A stretch of DNA of 64,000 bases from an uncultured Dokdonia sp. (GTDB taxonomy: Bacteria; Bacteroidota; Bacteroidia; Flavobacteriales; Flavobacteriaceae): the NCBI RefSeq assembly GCF_947496725.1, contig NZ_CANMDS010000003.1:62001-126000 (forward strand). The letters run 5' to 3'. The notes below the pieces were generated by a model, which searched no databases, had not been told where the DNA came from, and was given only the letters and a program-made list of their open reading frames with translations. The translations under genes were made by a program, and so were the position numbers. Below, piece after piece: positions 8,847-18,067 of the stretch. How positions within the stretch are numbered: the stretch's first letter is position 1; each line of letters opens with the position of its first letter.

Positions 8847-10063
8847 TTATTTAGGTTTTCATTATAAAATTTCACAAATTCATTCAAACTATTGCTTTCT
8901 GATTTAAAAGCATTTACATTAGGCAAAATATCTTTTATGATGTTGTTGAAATAATGTAATTTTTGACCATCTGATTTTTCTCCCCATATTTTAAAAATCC
9001 TATCATCTTCTATTTTAAAGATATCTCTATCTGAAACATCATTAATTATAACAAGATTCATTGTTGAATTAGTCGCTAAAGCCTGATAAATGATATTGTT
9101 TACGTGTTCATCACTAAAACTATAACCAATTACAAATAAAACACTTAAAGGCTCTAAAAGCTTTCTTTGAAACTCTCTAAACATTTCAACATAGGGACTA
9201 CCTAAACTTTTATTTTGCTTTGTAGGTGTAGGATAAACTAATACATTATTTTGTCCTTTTTGGGGATTATAGGTTTCTTTAATTTTAAAAAAAGTGTTTG
9301 CATTTTTTGTGTCTTCTATCCAATTTATAGAACCGTGTATTTTATAAAGGTGAACCATATTTTCTACTGGTTCAAACTTATCAATACTTGTATCCATTCT
9401 TTTTGAGAATGTATAATTAAACAACGCAGGATTAAAATATCTATTTAGACCACCATTAAACCCATTTATATAATGAATATTTAAACTATCTAAAGCTGTT
9501 TCATTAAACAAATCATTGTTGGTTGTAAACACATTTATACGTGATAAATCTTTATTTCTTAAAGCTGTTTTTCTATAAAATCGTTGGTAGTTTTCAATAT
9601 TATCTTTGTATTTAACATCATCAAAGTCAATATTAATTTCATCAAAAATTATAGTTTCAATAATCTCAATTAATGATAGACACACTTTTAAATCGCTATT
9701 ATCTTTATCGCCATCGTTAAGATAAACTCTATGCGAGTATAGTATACCTAAAACATCTTCAAGATTTTTGTCATCTACTCTAAGCTTAATTTTCTCAAAT
9801 TCTTCTTTTATAAACTTATTGAGTGGTAATTCCAATCCAGCAATATGAGTTTCCACTTTGTCATACAATTGAGCCATTGTAGGTATAGCTCCAGCACTTG
9901 TGCCTGAACCAAACAAGAAGTGGATATTTTTCATATTGAATAATTCACTTATTTTGTTCTTTATAGACTCAATAGATTTATTTTCAACTTCTTCATTTGT
10001 ATTTTTAATTTCAGTTAGTAAATCTGATTGCCCTTGAAAGAAATTTATTTTTAATTCACTCAT
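8843..10063 (-). CDS. SIR2-family NADase effector of a SIR2-HerA defence system
   Basis: The product is a 406-residue SIR2-fold protein of the anti-phage type. The nucleotide-binding motif reads FLFGSGTSAGAIPTM (about residues 49-63), followed by the conserved FTTNNDLFNE, the catalytic-histidine motif YKIHGSINW and the late Rossmann motif VIGYSFSDEHVNNII. These match NAD+-cleaving defence SIR2 domains rather than protein deacetylases, because the zinc-binding cysteines of classical sirtuins are absent. The gene follows hsdS by 13 bp and overlaps herA by 4 bp. The pairing with HerA makes the defence role strongly likely. Confidence 0.9.
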   Translation of the reverse strand: MSELKINFFQGQSDLLTEIKNTNEEVENKSIESIKNKISELFNMKNIHFLFGSGTSAGAIPTMAQLYDKVETHIAGLELPLNKFIKEEFEKIKLRVDDKNLEDVLGILYSHRVYLNDGDKDNSDLKVCLSLIEIIETIIFDEINIDFDDVKYKDNIENYQRFYRKTALRNKDLSRINVFTTNNDLFNETALDSLNIHYINGFNGGLNRYFNPALFNYTFSKRMDTSIDKFEPVENMVHLYKIHGSINWIEDTKNANTFFKIKETYNPQKGQNNVLVYPTPTKQNKSLGSPYVEMFREFQRKLLEPLSVLFVIGYSFSDEHVNNIIYQALATNSTMNLVIINDVSDRDIFKIEDDRIFKIWGEKSDGQKLHYFNNIIKDILPNVNAFKSESNSLNEFVKFYNENLNK

Positions 10064-10076
10064 AACTGATTTGATT

Positions 10077-11267
10077 TTAAGCTAGCTCCGTCTTAATATG
10101 TGATTGTGTCATTTTAGCTAACAATAGACTTTGGAGTTCTTTGAGGGTTTTAGTTTGAGAAATGGCACTTGATATATTATTCAAAATAGTATTCACTTTA
10201 ATATCAAAATGTTCTTGTAACACAATGCTAGGTGTTAATATATTTCTAAAACCTAAATCGCCAGTTGTGATTTGAGATTGTGCAGAACCACTATCTAATT
10301 CACGTAAATTATCATTCTTCAAATAGAAATATAGAAAGAGTTTTTTTAAGATACTTTTATCAGGTTGTACAATAATACTAAGGTTGGTTATATAAGACTT
10401 TGGTGGCGATAATTCAACTCTTCCCGTTCCGCTTACGCCTCTGCATAATACTAAAATTTGTCTTTCTTTATACATATATTCAGAGTAGTAACCTCTAATT
10501 CCATAACCAGAAAAAACAGGGTAACCTTCAGGCAAAAACAAATCAGAATTAAGCATTTTTCCATATTTCAAATTAGAAATATCACCCAACCTCTCCACAC
10601 TCCACCCAACAGGAATATCGGTATCCAATTCTTCATTATAGACCATTTTCCCACCAGAAGATTTATAAGGCATCTCGACTCCGCTCGATGTGACATAAGG
10701 AAACTCAAAATCTACAAACCAATGTTTGTATAAAGCTTGTGCAGTAGCTTCTAGGTTGGTGTTTATTTTTTCATTGAGTTGTATGCGGTTGGTTACCGTG
10801 TTGTACTCGGCTACTATTTGTTGTTGTTTTTCTATGGATGGGATGGGTAATTCAAAATCTAAAAAATCTTCCCATTCTAAACTACCTCTAACACCACCAA
10901 CTGCGTGAAAAGTTGCTTCTCTGTCAAATTCTGAACGAGTAAACCACATCATTAAATAATCAGGTAAAAGTTCTTCTTCATCAATTACTTGAAAAACTGG
11001 ATACGCTTGAGAAATGATTGCTTCATCAAAATCTTTTAATAATGCAACTGGCATTTTTCCATCTCTACGCACCTGCATCACACTACAAGCAAATTGGTTT
11101 TTTCGAATTATTTTATAATTCTTCATATTTGTACCAATGGTATTGGCTACAGAAGGAATGAATTGTTTCGAAATACTTAAACCTAATAAAGTAGTTACTT
11201 TTAACTCTTTATTTCTTTCATCTACAAGTTCTATATAATCACCAATTCGCTTATAATTCATAGCCAA
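10077..11267 (-). CDS. hsdS: Type I restriction-modification specificity subunit
   Basis: HsdS recognises the bipartite DNA target for the HsdM methylase and HsdR nuclease. The 396-residue protein shows two target-recognition domains, each followed by a helical spacer. The first repeat ends in the family motif LPIPSIEKQQQIVAEYN with a long helix; the second ends in SQTKTLKELQSLLLAKM. The start at 11267 overlaps hsdM by 17 bp; an internal Met two codons later is an alternative. Type I targets are asymmetric and bipartite, so this enzyme does not explain the iterated palindrome of the window. Confidence 0.93.
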   Translation of the reverse strand: MAMNYKRIGDYIELVDERNKELKVTTLLGLSISKQFIPSVANTIGTNMKNYKIIRKNQFACSVMQVRRDGKMPVALLKDFDEAIISQAYPVFQVIDEEELLPDYLMMWFTRSEFDREATFHAVGGVRGSLEWEDFLDFELPIPSIEKQQQIVAEYNTVTNRIQLNEKINTNLEATAQALYKHWFVDFEFPYVTSSGVEMPYKSSGGKMVYNEELDTDIPVGWSVERLGDISNLKYGKMLNSDLFLPEGYPVFSGYGIRGYYSEYMYKERQILVLCRGVSGTGRVELSPPKSYITNLSIIVQPDKSILKKLFLYFYLKNDNLRELDSGSAQSQITTGDLGFRNILTPSIVLQEHFDIKVNTILNNISSAISQTKTLKELQSLLLAKMTQSHIKTELA

Positions 11268-12807
11268 GAGAATTAAAAACGTTTTGTAAATCGGATTTTG
11301 AGGCTTCTTCTTGTGCTAACAAGTCTTTAAGTTCGGTTTGCAAGCCTTTCATTTTGGTGTCAAAATCTATGTTTTCATCTCGGTTTACAAATTCAATGTA
11401 TTTACTTGGTACTAGAGAGTAGTCTTTTTTAATGACCTCGTCTTTGGTGGCGCTGTAGCAATATTCAGGTATATTTTCAAAAGATTCTTTATCTGTTTGC
11501 CACGTATGGAAGGAATTGGCAATATCCTCAATTTGGGTATTCGAAAATTGTATGTACTTTTTCTCAAACGGTTCGCCCTTTTGGCGTAAGTCCATAAATA
11601 AAATTTCACTTTCGCGAAAGCGGTATTCTCTAGTTTCCGTTCCTTTACTAACAGTTTTTTCTGTTTTGTTCTTGTTTAAAATCCAAAGCGTTACCGAAAT
11701 ATTTGTGGTATAAAACATATTTTGTGGTAAAATGATAATGGCTTCTACCAAGTTGTTTTCAATGAGTTTTTTACGAATTTTATATTCTTCGCCGCCGCCA
11801 GAGAGTGCACCATTTGCCAATATAAAACCAGCAACACCGTTATCAGATAGTTTAGACACCATATTTAAAATCCACCCGTAATTGGCATTAGATTTTGGAG
11901 GTACCTCATACCCTTGCCAACGTGGGTCGTCTGTGAGTTCGTCTTTACCACGCCAGTCTTTTTGGTTAAACGGTGGGTTTGCCATTATAAAATCGGCTTT
12001 GAGATCTGGGTGTTGGTCTGCTCCAAAAGTATCAGCTGCTTTTTCGCCTAAGTTGGCAGATATACCACGTATGGCTAAATTCATTTTTGCCAGTTTGTAG
12101 GTGGTATTGGTATATTCTTGTCCATAAACAGAAACCTCTTTTTTGTTTCCGTGGTGGTTTTCTATAAACTTAACAGACTGTACAAACATACCACCAGAAC
12201 CACAAGCAGGATCATAAATAATACCTTGGTAAGGTTCTATCATTTCTGCAATGAGGTTTACAATACTCTTAGGTGTATAGAATTCTCCTTTTCCTTTCCC
12301 TTCTTTAATAGCAAATTTGGCTAAGAAATATTCGTACACACGCCCTACAATATCGTTTTGCTTATCGGCAATGGTGTTTATTTCACTTATTTGGTCAATA
12401 AGCGAAGCCAGTTTGGTTTTATCTAATCCCAAACGCGAGAAGTAATTGTCTGGTAGTGCTCCTTTAAGCGCAGGATTGTTCTTTTCAATATTGTGAAGAG
12501 CGGTATCTATTTTAAGCGCTAAATCGTCTTGTTTGGCGTTTTCTTTTATAAAGCTCCAGCGAGAAGTTTCATTTAAGAAAAAGACGTTTTTCATATTGTA
12601 GAAGTCTTTCATTTCTACATACTTTTCTTTGCCTTCTTCAATGAGTTCTTTTTTACGTTCTTCAAATTTATCGCTGGCAAATTTTAAGAAGATTAAACCT
12701 AGCACAACGTGTTTGTATTCACTAGATTCTACAGAGCCTCTAAGTTTATCACAGGCTTGCCATAATGATTCTTCTATAGATTTTTCTTTTACTTGCTTTT
12801 TAGCCAT
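11251..12807 (-). CDS. hsdM: Type I restriction-modification N6-adenine methylase subunit
   Basis: HsdM transfers a methyl group from SAM to adenine in the sites chosen by HsdS. The 518-residue protein has an N-terminal helical domain (SLWQACDKLRGSVESSEYKHVVLGLIFLKFASDKF), SAM motif I YDPACGSGGMF and catalytic motif IV NPPF (MANPPFNQKDW). It is the first gene of the island operon. One copy of the iterated palindrome lies inside it, read in a different frame from all other genic copies (RFRES instead of AFAKA). All functional motifs look intact. Confidence 0.96.
   Translation of the reverse strand: MAKKQVKEKSIEESLWQACDKLRGSVESSEYKHVVLGLIFLKFASDKFEERKKELIEEGKEKYVEMKDFYNMKNVFFLNETSRWSFIKENAKQDDLALKIDTALHNIEKNNPALKGALPDNYFSRLGLDKTKLASLIDQISEINTIADKQNDIVGRVYEYFLAKFAIKEGKGKGEFYTPKSIVNLIAEMIEPYQGIIYDPACGSGGMFVQSVKFIENHHGNKKEVSVYGQEYTNTTYKLAKMNLAIRGISANLGEKAADTFGADQHPDLKADFIMANPPFNQKDWRGKDELTDDPRWQGYEVPPKSNANYGWILNMVSKLSDNGVAGFILANGALSGGGEEYKIRKKLIENNLVEAIIILPQNMFYTTNISVTLWILNKNKTEKTVSKGTETREYRFRESEILFMDLRQKGEPFEKKYIQFSNTQIEDIANSFHTWQTDKESFENIPEYCYSATKDEVIKKDYSLVPSKYIEFVNRDENIDFDTKMKGLQTELKDLLAQEEASKSDLQNVFNSLGYEL
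11609..11620. repeat. Iterated palindrome, copy 2 (inside hsdM)
   Basis: CTTTCGCGAAAG core, extended on one side to GCG. On the gene strand it encodes Arg-Phe-Arg-Glu-Ser. It is the only genic copy not read as AFAK(A), and it lies in a probably acquired gene. Confidence 0.8.
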
Positions 12808-12989
12808 TAATAGTATTTTCTGTTATTGATGTATTGGTTTGTTTTTTTTTCTTAAAACAAAGCGTCCTATTTTAAAAACTGTAATATAAGCACAATGAAT
12901 TTTTTAAGTTTACGTGTTTCCGTAAAAATGTAAGATTTTACTGTTAAAATTTAATAATTTACTAGTTGGAGTTTAATGTCCAAACGCAC

Positions 12990-13018
12990 AAAACCCCGCA
13001 ACAATTTTACGGGGTTTT
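12990..13018 (-). terminator. Terminator of the AraC-divergent operon
   Basis: A 9-bp stem (AAAACCCCG / CGGGGTTTT) lies about 50 bp beyond the stop of the cupin gene. The rest of 12808-13066 shows no gene and no clear hsdM promoter. Confidence 0.7.
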
Positions 13019-13066
13019 ACATATCAAAAGTTTACTTTCTACAAGCTATTTTTTAGCTACTAACAC

Positions 13067-13945
13067 CTACTCATTATCCACGGCAAACTCAGCCGTGGTA
13101 TTTATATATAAAATCACTCCTTTTGCGCCAGCGGTAATCTGGTGTTGTGATACACCTGTAGCGCCAAAATAGCTGCCAAGCATCGTAGTTACCGGAGTAG
13201 TCGCTGTGGCTGCATTATAGCTCGCATCACCACTCACAATGACTGCTTTAAAATCTCCTTCACCTGTGGTGATGTTTCCGGTAAAGCCAGGCGCGAGGCG
13301 TAGGTAAAAACCTTTGTGCTTTTTATTAGTTTGTGATTGCCATAAGGCCGCCAGTGACACGCCGTCTAGATTGCCTGTTTTGTTAAGCCAGTTTATGTCT
13401 TTACCATTTAGCCATACCACATTTATATCGTGTACGTTAATAGGGCGCTCTGTGGTTTCAAAAGCTTCCTCAACAGGTTTTACTACGTAAGGCCCGTTAT
13501 CTATCTCTACAAAAGCCATATTAGTCGCTGCGCGTGCCGCTGTGATGTGCGTCTCTCCAGAAGGTTGCGTCCAGAAGGATCCATCTGGCATCCAGAACTC
13601 ACGGGCATCCTTATCTGCATTGTGAATCTCCCCATCTAGTACAACCGCTCGATAGGTCGCATCGTGTATGTGTGGAGGAGAGGCAAACCCTTCTTTAAAT
13701 TTTACCAGCATACCAGAAGGTCCTTCTTTGGTGCGGTCTCCCCATAAGTTGGTCGCGCGCGGTCCATTCTCACCACGTGCAGGGTTAAGTGCACCCCAAG
13801 TAACATCTGTAGCGAGCATAAGCTCATAGGTAGCATCTTCATATGATGGTGCTTCTATAGCTGTGATGGTTTCTTTTTGTGTAGTTTGCTCTGCACAGCT
13901 AGCCGAAAGTATGGCAAAGGCTGCTGTGGCGATAAAATGTTTCAT
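13067..13945 (-). CDS. Cupin-type lipoprotein (DUF4437-like)
   Basis: The predicted lipoprotein has signal peptide MKHFIATAAFAILSASC with lipobox ending at Cys17, so I prefer the Met at 13945 to the one two codons upstream. The mature part holds two similar beta-rich halves, each with a cupin-like signature: FASPPHIHDATYRAVVLDGEIH with two His, and GFTGNITTGEGDFKAVIVSGD. It resembles DUF4437 proteins, which are bicupins of unknown substrate. The second half lacks the HxH pair, so only one metal site is likely. It is the last gene of a five-gene operon, 13 bp after the SDR gene. A detoxification or sensing role is only a guess. Confidence 0.7.
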   Translation of the reverse strand: MKHFIATAAFAILSASCAEQTTQKETITAIEAPSYEDATYELMLATDVTWGALNPARGENGPRATNLWGDRTKEGPSGMLVKFKEGFASPPHIHDATYRAVVLDGEIHNADKDAREFWMPDGSFWTQPSGETHITAARAATNMAFVEIDNGPYVVKPVEEAFETTERPINVHDINVVWLNGKDINWLNKTGNLDGVSLAALWQSQTNKKHKGFYLRLAPGFTGNITTGEGDFKAVIVSGDASYNAATATTPVTTMLGSYFGATGVSQHQITAGAKGVILYINTTAEFAVDNE

Positions 13946-13964
13946 AGGCATCGCTTTTTGTGAT

Positions 13965-14771
13965 TTATAATATGTTTTTTAAAATCTGTTGTGTCGTGGT
14001 GATTAAGTGTGTGCGTTTTTCCTCGCTGTAGGCATCTGTGTGTGCCCTGCCAAAGCTTCCTTTATCATTATCAAAATAATCACCGCTATGGCTTGCATAG
14101 CTAGGGTTTGTGGCTAAATCATATAAAATGCTTGCTCCTTTATCTGCTGGTGACCAGTGGTGACCATAGGCTTCTTTTACCATATTGGTATTAAGTAAAG
14201 AACCTGGGTTTACAGGGATAACCGTAAGTGCTGGTTCTTGTATTGCTAGGTGAAAGCTCCACATTAATAAAGCAAGCTTACTCTGTGCGTAGGTCTCTTG
14301 CTGGCTCTCTTCTTTAGTACCCGCTAGCACGCTATCTATTACAGATGACTGTGCTGCAGAGCTCAAGTTTATAATGCGCGTGTGATCGCCTTTTTTGAGT
14401 AATGGGAGTAGGGAAGTGGTGAGCAGGTAAGGCGCTATATAATTTACTGCCATACGCATATCAAGCCCATCTGCCGTAAACAGTTGACGGCTTTTAAAAA
14501 TCCCTGCGTTGTTTATGAGCACATCTAGCGTTGTGAGTTTTTCTTTTACCTCACTAGCCATAGCACGCACTGCTTCCATACTAGAAAAATCTGCTACAAA
14601 ACCGTCTATATTTTTGTTGTTAGATTCGGCTTTTATGGTGGCGATGGTCTCTGCTACTTTTGTAGCATTACGGCCGTGTATATATACGGTATGTCCCTCA
14701 CTTGCGAGTTTGCTGGCTGTGAGTTTACCTATGCCGTCAGTACTTCCGGTAATTAATATGGTGTTGCTCAT
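13965..14771 (-). CDS. Short-chain dehydrogenase/reductase
   Basis: A 268-residue classical SDR. The cofactor motif TGSTDGIG is at residues 8-15. NNAG stands near residue 91, the catalytic Ser in INLSSAAQSS near 138, and the catalytic Tyr-Lys pair in YAQSKLA near 160. HGRNA after the second strand suggests NADP(H) preference (an Arg at the position that reads adenosine phosphate). The substrate cannot be inferred. It belongs to the minus-strand operon that starts divergently from an AraC regulator. Confidence 0.88.
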   Translation of the reverse strand: MSNTILITGSTDGIGKLTASKLASEGHTVYIHGRNATKVAETIATIKAESNNKNIDGFVADFSSMEAVRAMASEVKEKLTTLDVLINNAGIFKSRQLFTADGLDMRMAVNYIAPYLLTTSLLPLLKKGDHTRIINLSSAAQSSVIDSVLAGTKEESQQETYAQSKLALLMWSFHLAIQEPALTVIPVNPGSLLNTNMVKEAYGHHWSPADKGASILYDLATNPSYASHSGDYFDNDKGSFGRAHTDAYSEEKRTHLITTTQQILKNIL

Positions 14772-14867
14772 TAATATATATTTATGTTGATAAAAACTGG
14801 CAATAGTTGTACTGCCAGCTTTTTTAATTCTAGTGTTTCTTTAAGATAATAATTACGGCTACGTTAC

Positions 14868-15833
14868 TTAAAAAGGTGCAACGGTATCTTTTGGGCCATC
14901 TGGTAAACTCCATCGCTGGCGAGCGGTCACGCTTTCTAACGCCACATCTTTAATGGTGTCGCTGTTGCTACTATTACCGTAGCTGCTATTACTACCACGT
15001 GGTATTTGCATACGGTCTCCATATAACCATACTACTAAATTACTGCGTTGCCCGCTGGTAATAGGGTGTGTTGCGTGTGGCACATTACCTCTATGGATGA
15101 TTGCTTTACCCGGCTCAAAAATAGCTTGTACCGTTTTTCCTGAAGCTTTATCATAAAAATCGACCTCAGATCCTGTAAACTTTTCGTCTGGTAAGTTGAT
15201 GTTGATATTTAAGGTAGCTGCAGAGGCATCTGTATGTGCGTGTAAATCTTTGTCTTTATCTGGGTTATACTGGATTGAAAAACCAAAAGTCTGATTGTCA
15301 TAACCGTAAGTTCCTAATAACAAACGCGCTATAGGACGCATAAAACGGTCCATCATATCATTATAAAATGCCTGAAAATGAGGTGCCGCCAGATGACCTT
15401 CAGAACGCGGGTCTAACATCATTCCATATCGGTTTAACTGTATTCCGTAAGGCGCACGTTTTGGCACTCCAGAGTTTGCTACAGCTTCTAGATAATTACG
15501 AAAATCTGCTAAACGATCTAGATCAAAAAACTGTGCTACATAAACACCAGGTATAATTTCTTCCCACAAATCGGCAACAGCAGATTCTTTTTCTGGGTTT
15601 TCCCAAGCATCTTTAATGGCTTTACGTAATCTTGGGTCTAGCAAGGTTTCATCAGGAACTAATACATCATCTTTGTTTTCTATTTCCCATTCTGCCCAAG
15701 CAGCTTCTAGTAATTTACGATTTTCGTTCCAAAATTGAGAAACAGATGGATCGCGTCTTAATGATAATTCTCGTGATGGTACTTCTAAAGCACGAGCTTC
15801 TGCAAGTGCATTTGTATGTTCTATGGTACTCAT
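14868..15833 (-). CDS. 2-oxoglutarate/Fe(II)-dependent oxygenase
   Basis: This 321-residue protein shows the double-stranded beta-helix signature of Fe(II)/2OG oxygenases. HAHTDAS supplies the HxD pair, VPHATHPI the second metal histidine and QRSNLVVWLYG the arginine that binds 2-oxoglutarate, in the right order and spacing. The first 100 residues are a charged helical region without a known motif. The nearest known class is the prolyl-4-hydroxylase-like group, but the substrate is unknown. It sits 197 bp downstream of the MDR gene and 96 bp upstream of the SDR gene on the same strand. Confidence 0.78.
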   Translation of the reverse strand: MSTIEHTNALAEARALEVPSRELSLRRDPSVSQFWNENRKLLEAAWAEWEIENKDDVLVPDETLLDPRLRKAIKDAWENPEKESAVADLWEEIIPGVYVAQFFDLDRLADFRNYLEAVANSGVPKRAPYGIQLNRYGMMLDPRSEGHLAAPHFQAFYNDMMDRFMRPIARLLLGTYGYDNQTFGFSIQYNPDKDKDLHAHTDASAATLNININLPDEKFTGSEVDFYDKASGKTVQAIFEPGKAIIHRGNVPHATHPITSGQRSNLVVWLYGDRMQIPRGSNSSYGNSSNSDTIKDVALESVTARQRWSLPDGPKDTVAPF

Positions 15834-15961
15834 AATATTATGTTTTACATATAGCTACTGCTATTATATTTTAAATTTATAACAGAACTGCGCACAAATG
15901 GCTGTTGGCTTTGGTAGTTGAAATGGTGGTTGTTGTAAAAAGCAAAGTTCTGTATTTTTTT

Positions 15962-15996
15962 AACCTTAAACACCTATAAAATAGATGTTTAAGGTT
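15962..15996. repeat. Inverted repeat between the MDR and oxygenase genes
   Basis: An 11-bp inverted repeat (AACCTTAAACA / TGTTTAAGGTT) forms a hairpin with a 13-nt loop. On the minus strand it is followed by A residues and not T, so it is not a good intrinsic terminator; an operator or mRNA-processing hairpin fits as well. Confidence 0.5.
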
Positions 15997-16030
15997 TAAG
16001 TCCTGCCATAGTAAGCCTATGGATGTGGTC

Positions 16031-17014
16031 TTAGTTAGTTACAACTACTTTACCTATTGCTTTACCACTCTCTAGTCTTGCATAAGCATCACCTACATTA
16101 TCTAGCGCAAATGTGCTGTCTACTAGAGGTACTAGTGCTTTGTCTTGTGCGATGTTGCTTAGTTCTTTTAAAATCGCTCCGTGCTCTTCTCGCTTGTAGT
16201 TGTGTAACATAGGGATGAGCATAAACACAACGTGTAGTGATAAGCCTTTAAAGTGTGCTGGAGTAAGATCTAGGTTGCACATAGATACTGTAGTAGCAAT
16301 TTGTGCATTAAGTGCTGCTGCCTCAAAAGACTTCGTAAGGTTATCTGCACCTACGGTATCATAAATAAGGTCAAAACCTGCACCATCTGTATATTTTGCT
16401 ACATATGATGCTACCGTTTCTTCTTTGTAGTTAATTGCTGTTGCTCCATAACCTTCTATAATCTTTTGTTGTTCTGGTCCTCCACAAGTAGCATATACAT
16501 CTGCGCCAAAGTGAATAGCTAGTTGTACCGCAACGTGGCCTACACCTCCAGATCCACCCTGTACAAGTACCTTTTGTCCCTTTTTAATCCCTGCACGCAT
16601 TAACCCCTCATAAGCAGTAATTGCTACAAGTGGTAGTGATGCCGCCCCTGTCATAGATAAGTTGGCAGCTTTGTGAGCAATAAGTTTACTATCTGCTACG
16701 ATATATTCGGCTAGCGTACCCTGTAAGTCGGCAAGGCCACCTACACAACCGTATACCTCGTCACCAACTTTAAAGTCATTTACACCTTCGCCTACTGCTT
16801 CTATCACTCCTGCAAAGTCCATTCCTAATATAGCTGGTGCTGCTGGTGATAAAGGTAGGTCTGACCCCATCTTGCGTATCATTGTATCTACCGTGTTCAC
16901 ACTAGAGGCTGCAATCTTGATACTCACGTGACCTGGAGTTACTGCTGGTTTTGCTACTTCGCTTGCTGTGAATGCGGCATTCTCACCGTATTCGTTTATA
17001 ATCATTGCTTTCAT
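16031..17014 (-). CDS. Zinc-independent MDR oxidoreductase (quinone oxidoreductase-like)
   Basis: A 327-residue medium-chain dehydrogenase/reductase with an N-terminal GroES-like domain (ILGMDFAGVIEAVGEGVNDFKVGDEVYG) and a Rossmann domain with the NADPH motif VQGGSGGVGHVAVQLA near residue 150. The structural and catalytic zinc cysteines of alcohol dehydrogenases are missing, which places it with quinone oxidoreductases and enoyl reductases. It lies 38 bp after the enoyl-CoA hydratase gene, so the pair may act on an acyl-CoA or enone substrate; that is inference from context. Confidence 0.88.
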   Translation of the reverse strand: MKAMIINEYGENAAFTASEVAKPAVTPGHVSIKIAASSVNTVDTMIRKMGSDLPLSPAAPAILGMDFAGVIEAVGEGVNDFKVGDEVYGCVGGLADLQGTLAEYIVADSKLIAHKAANLSMTGAASLPLVAITAYEGLMRAGIKKGQKVLVQGGSGGVGHVAVQLAIHFGADVYATCGGPEQQKIIEGYGATAINYKEETVASYVAKYTDGAGFDLIYDTVGADNLTKSFEAAALNAQIATTVSMCNLDLTPAHFKGLSLHVVFMLIPMLHNYKREEHGAILKELSNIAQDKALVPLVDSTFALDNVGDAYARLESGKAIGKVVVTN

Positions 17015-17052
17015 ATATGCTTTCTTTTTATAGTTTGTGTTGTGTGATTTTT

Positions 17053-17898
17053 TTATTGTATTTCTTGAAGGTCTAATAACATTCCTTCCCAGTTTTTCTG
17101 ATTGTTATGGTCAAACTGAGCTCCATTTTCATCTGCGATGGTAAAACGTTTTATCGCCGGAGTTCTGCTAGTAGCTTGATAAAGTTGGTAAGCTTCCTCT
17201 TTTAAGGCCTCTTTTATAGGTAGATCTATAGATGCATATACGGCACGTTTACAAGCTGTAATTGCCTCTGCAGGAAATTTTGATATGCGTGTGGCAAGTG
17301 CGTCTACATAAGGTCCTATTTCATCTGGGTCTAGTGCTTTGTTTATCGTACCATACTGCTCTGCTTGGTCTGCATCCCAGTCTTGTGCACCTAGAATAAT
17401 CTCTAGTGCTTTACCAAGACCTGCTTGTCGTGCCATACGTGATGCGCCTCCTCCACAAGGAAGAATACCCATACCTACTTCCATCTGCATAAACTTAGCT
17501 TTTCCTCTAGCTGCAAATCGCATATCTAGCGCTAGAGCCATTTCGTGTCCACCACCACGTGCAAATCCTTCTATTTTTGCGATAGTAGCTTGTGGTAAGT
17601 TGCTTAAACGTTCTAAAACCACTTGTAGATCTAGTAATGCCACTTCATCTCTGTGTACAGCCTCTGTAGACATATCTCTTAAAAGGTTGGTATCGTAATG
17701 ACATACCCAGTAATCTGGATTTGACGATTCAAAAACAACTACTTTAACGCTTCTATCTCTCTCGAGACGTAGTGCAAGGCTGTTGAGGTCTGCTAGCATT
17801 TCTTGTCCTTGTACATTTACAGGGCCAAAATTAATTGTTACGGTGAGTACGCCTTCTGTTTGTGAAGCCGTAAATGTTTGGAAGTTTTTGTAATCCAT
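17053..17898 (-). CDS. Enoyl-CoA hydratase/isomerase family protein
   Basis: A 281-residue crotonase-fold protein. The oxyanion-hole segments are visible: VVVFESSNPDYWVCHYD in place of the usual SxxxxFxAGAD, and AKIEGFARGGGHEMALALDMR, typical of the family. The region EVGMGILPCGGGASRMARQAG is where catalytic acids usually sit; only one candidate Glu is obvious, so hydratase activity is not assured. It is the first gene of the operon divergent from AraC, with its own -7 box at 17936-17943. Confidence 0.85.
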   Translation of the reverse strand: MDYKNFQTFTASQTEGVLTVTINFGPVNVQGQEMLADLNSLALRLERDRSVKVVVFESSNPDYWVCHYDTNLLRDMSTEAVHRDEVALLDLQVVLERLSNLPQATIAKIEGFARGGGHEMALALDMRFAARGKAKFMQMEVGMGILPCGGGASRMARQAGLGKALEIILGAQDWDADQAEQYGTINKALDPDEIGPYVDALATRISKFPAEAITACKRAVYASIDLPIKEALKEEAYQLYQATSRTPAIKRFTIADENGAQFDHNNQKNWEGMLLDLQEIQ

Positions 17899-17935
17899 CT
17901 TAGTACGTTTTAGTTTGTGAGTTTGTTTGATGATA

Positions 17936-17943
17936 CAAATGTA
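17936..17943 (-). promoter_or_regulatory. -7 element of the enoyl-CoA hydratase operon
   Basis: Minus-strand TACATTTG matches TAnnTTTG and lies 38 bp before the ATG. It is back to back with the araC-type promoter, so the 17944-18041 interval is the likely AraC binding region. Confidence 0.6.
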
Positions 17944-18041
17944 GTGGGATAGGTCGCTGGTTTATTTGTATATAAAATGGTTAATTAGGTATAAATAGAG
18001 GTTATTAAGTATGTTATGATAATTTTAACGCTATAAAACCC

Positions 18042-18049
18042 TAAATTTG
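18042..18049 (+). promoter_or_regulatory. -7 element of the AraC-family regulator
   Basis: TAAATTTG matches TAnnTTTG. It overlaps an upstream in-frame TTG (18047), which rules that codon out as the start and favours the ATG at 18068. Confidence 0.6.
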
Positions 18050-18067
18050 TCCCTAAATCATACTATT

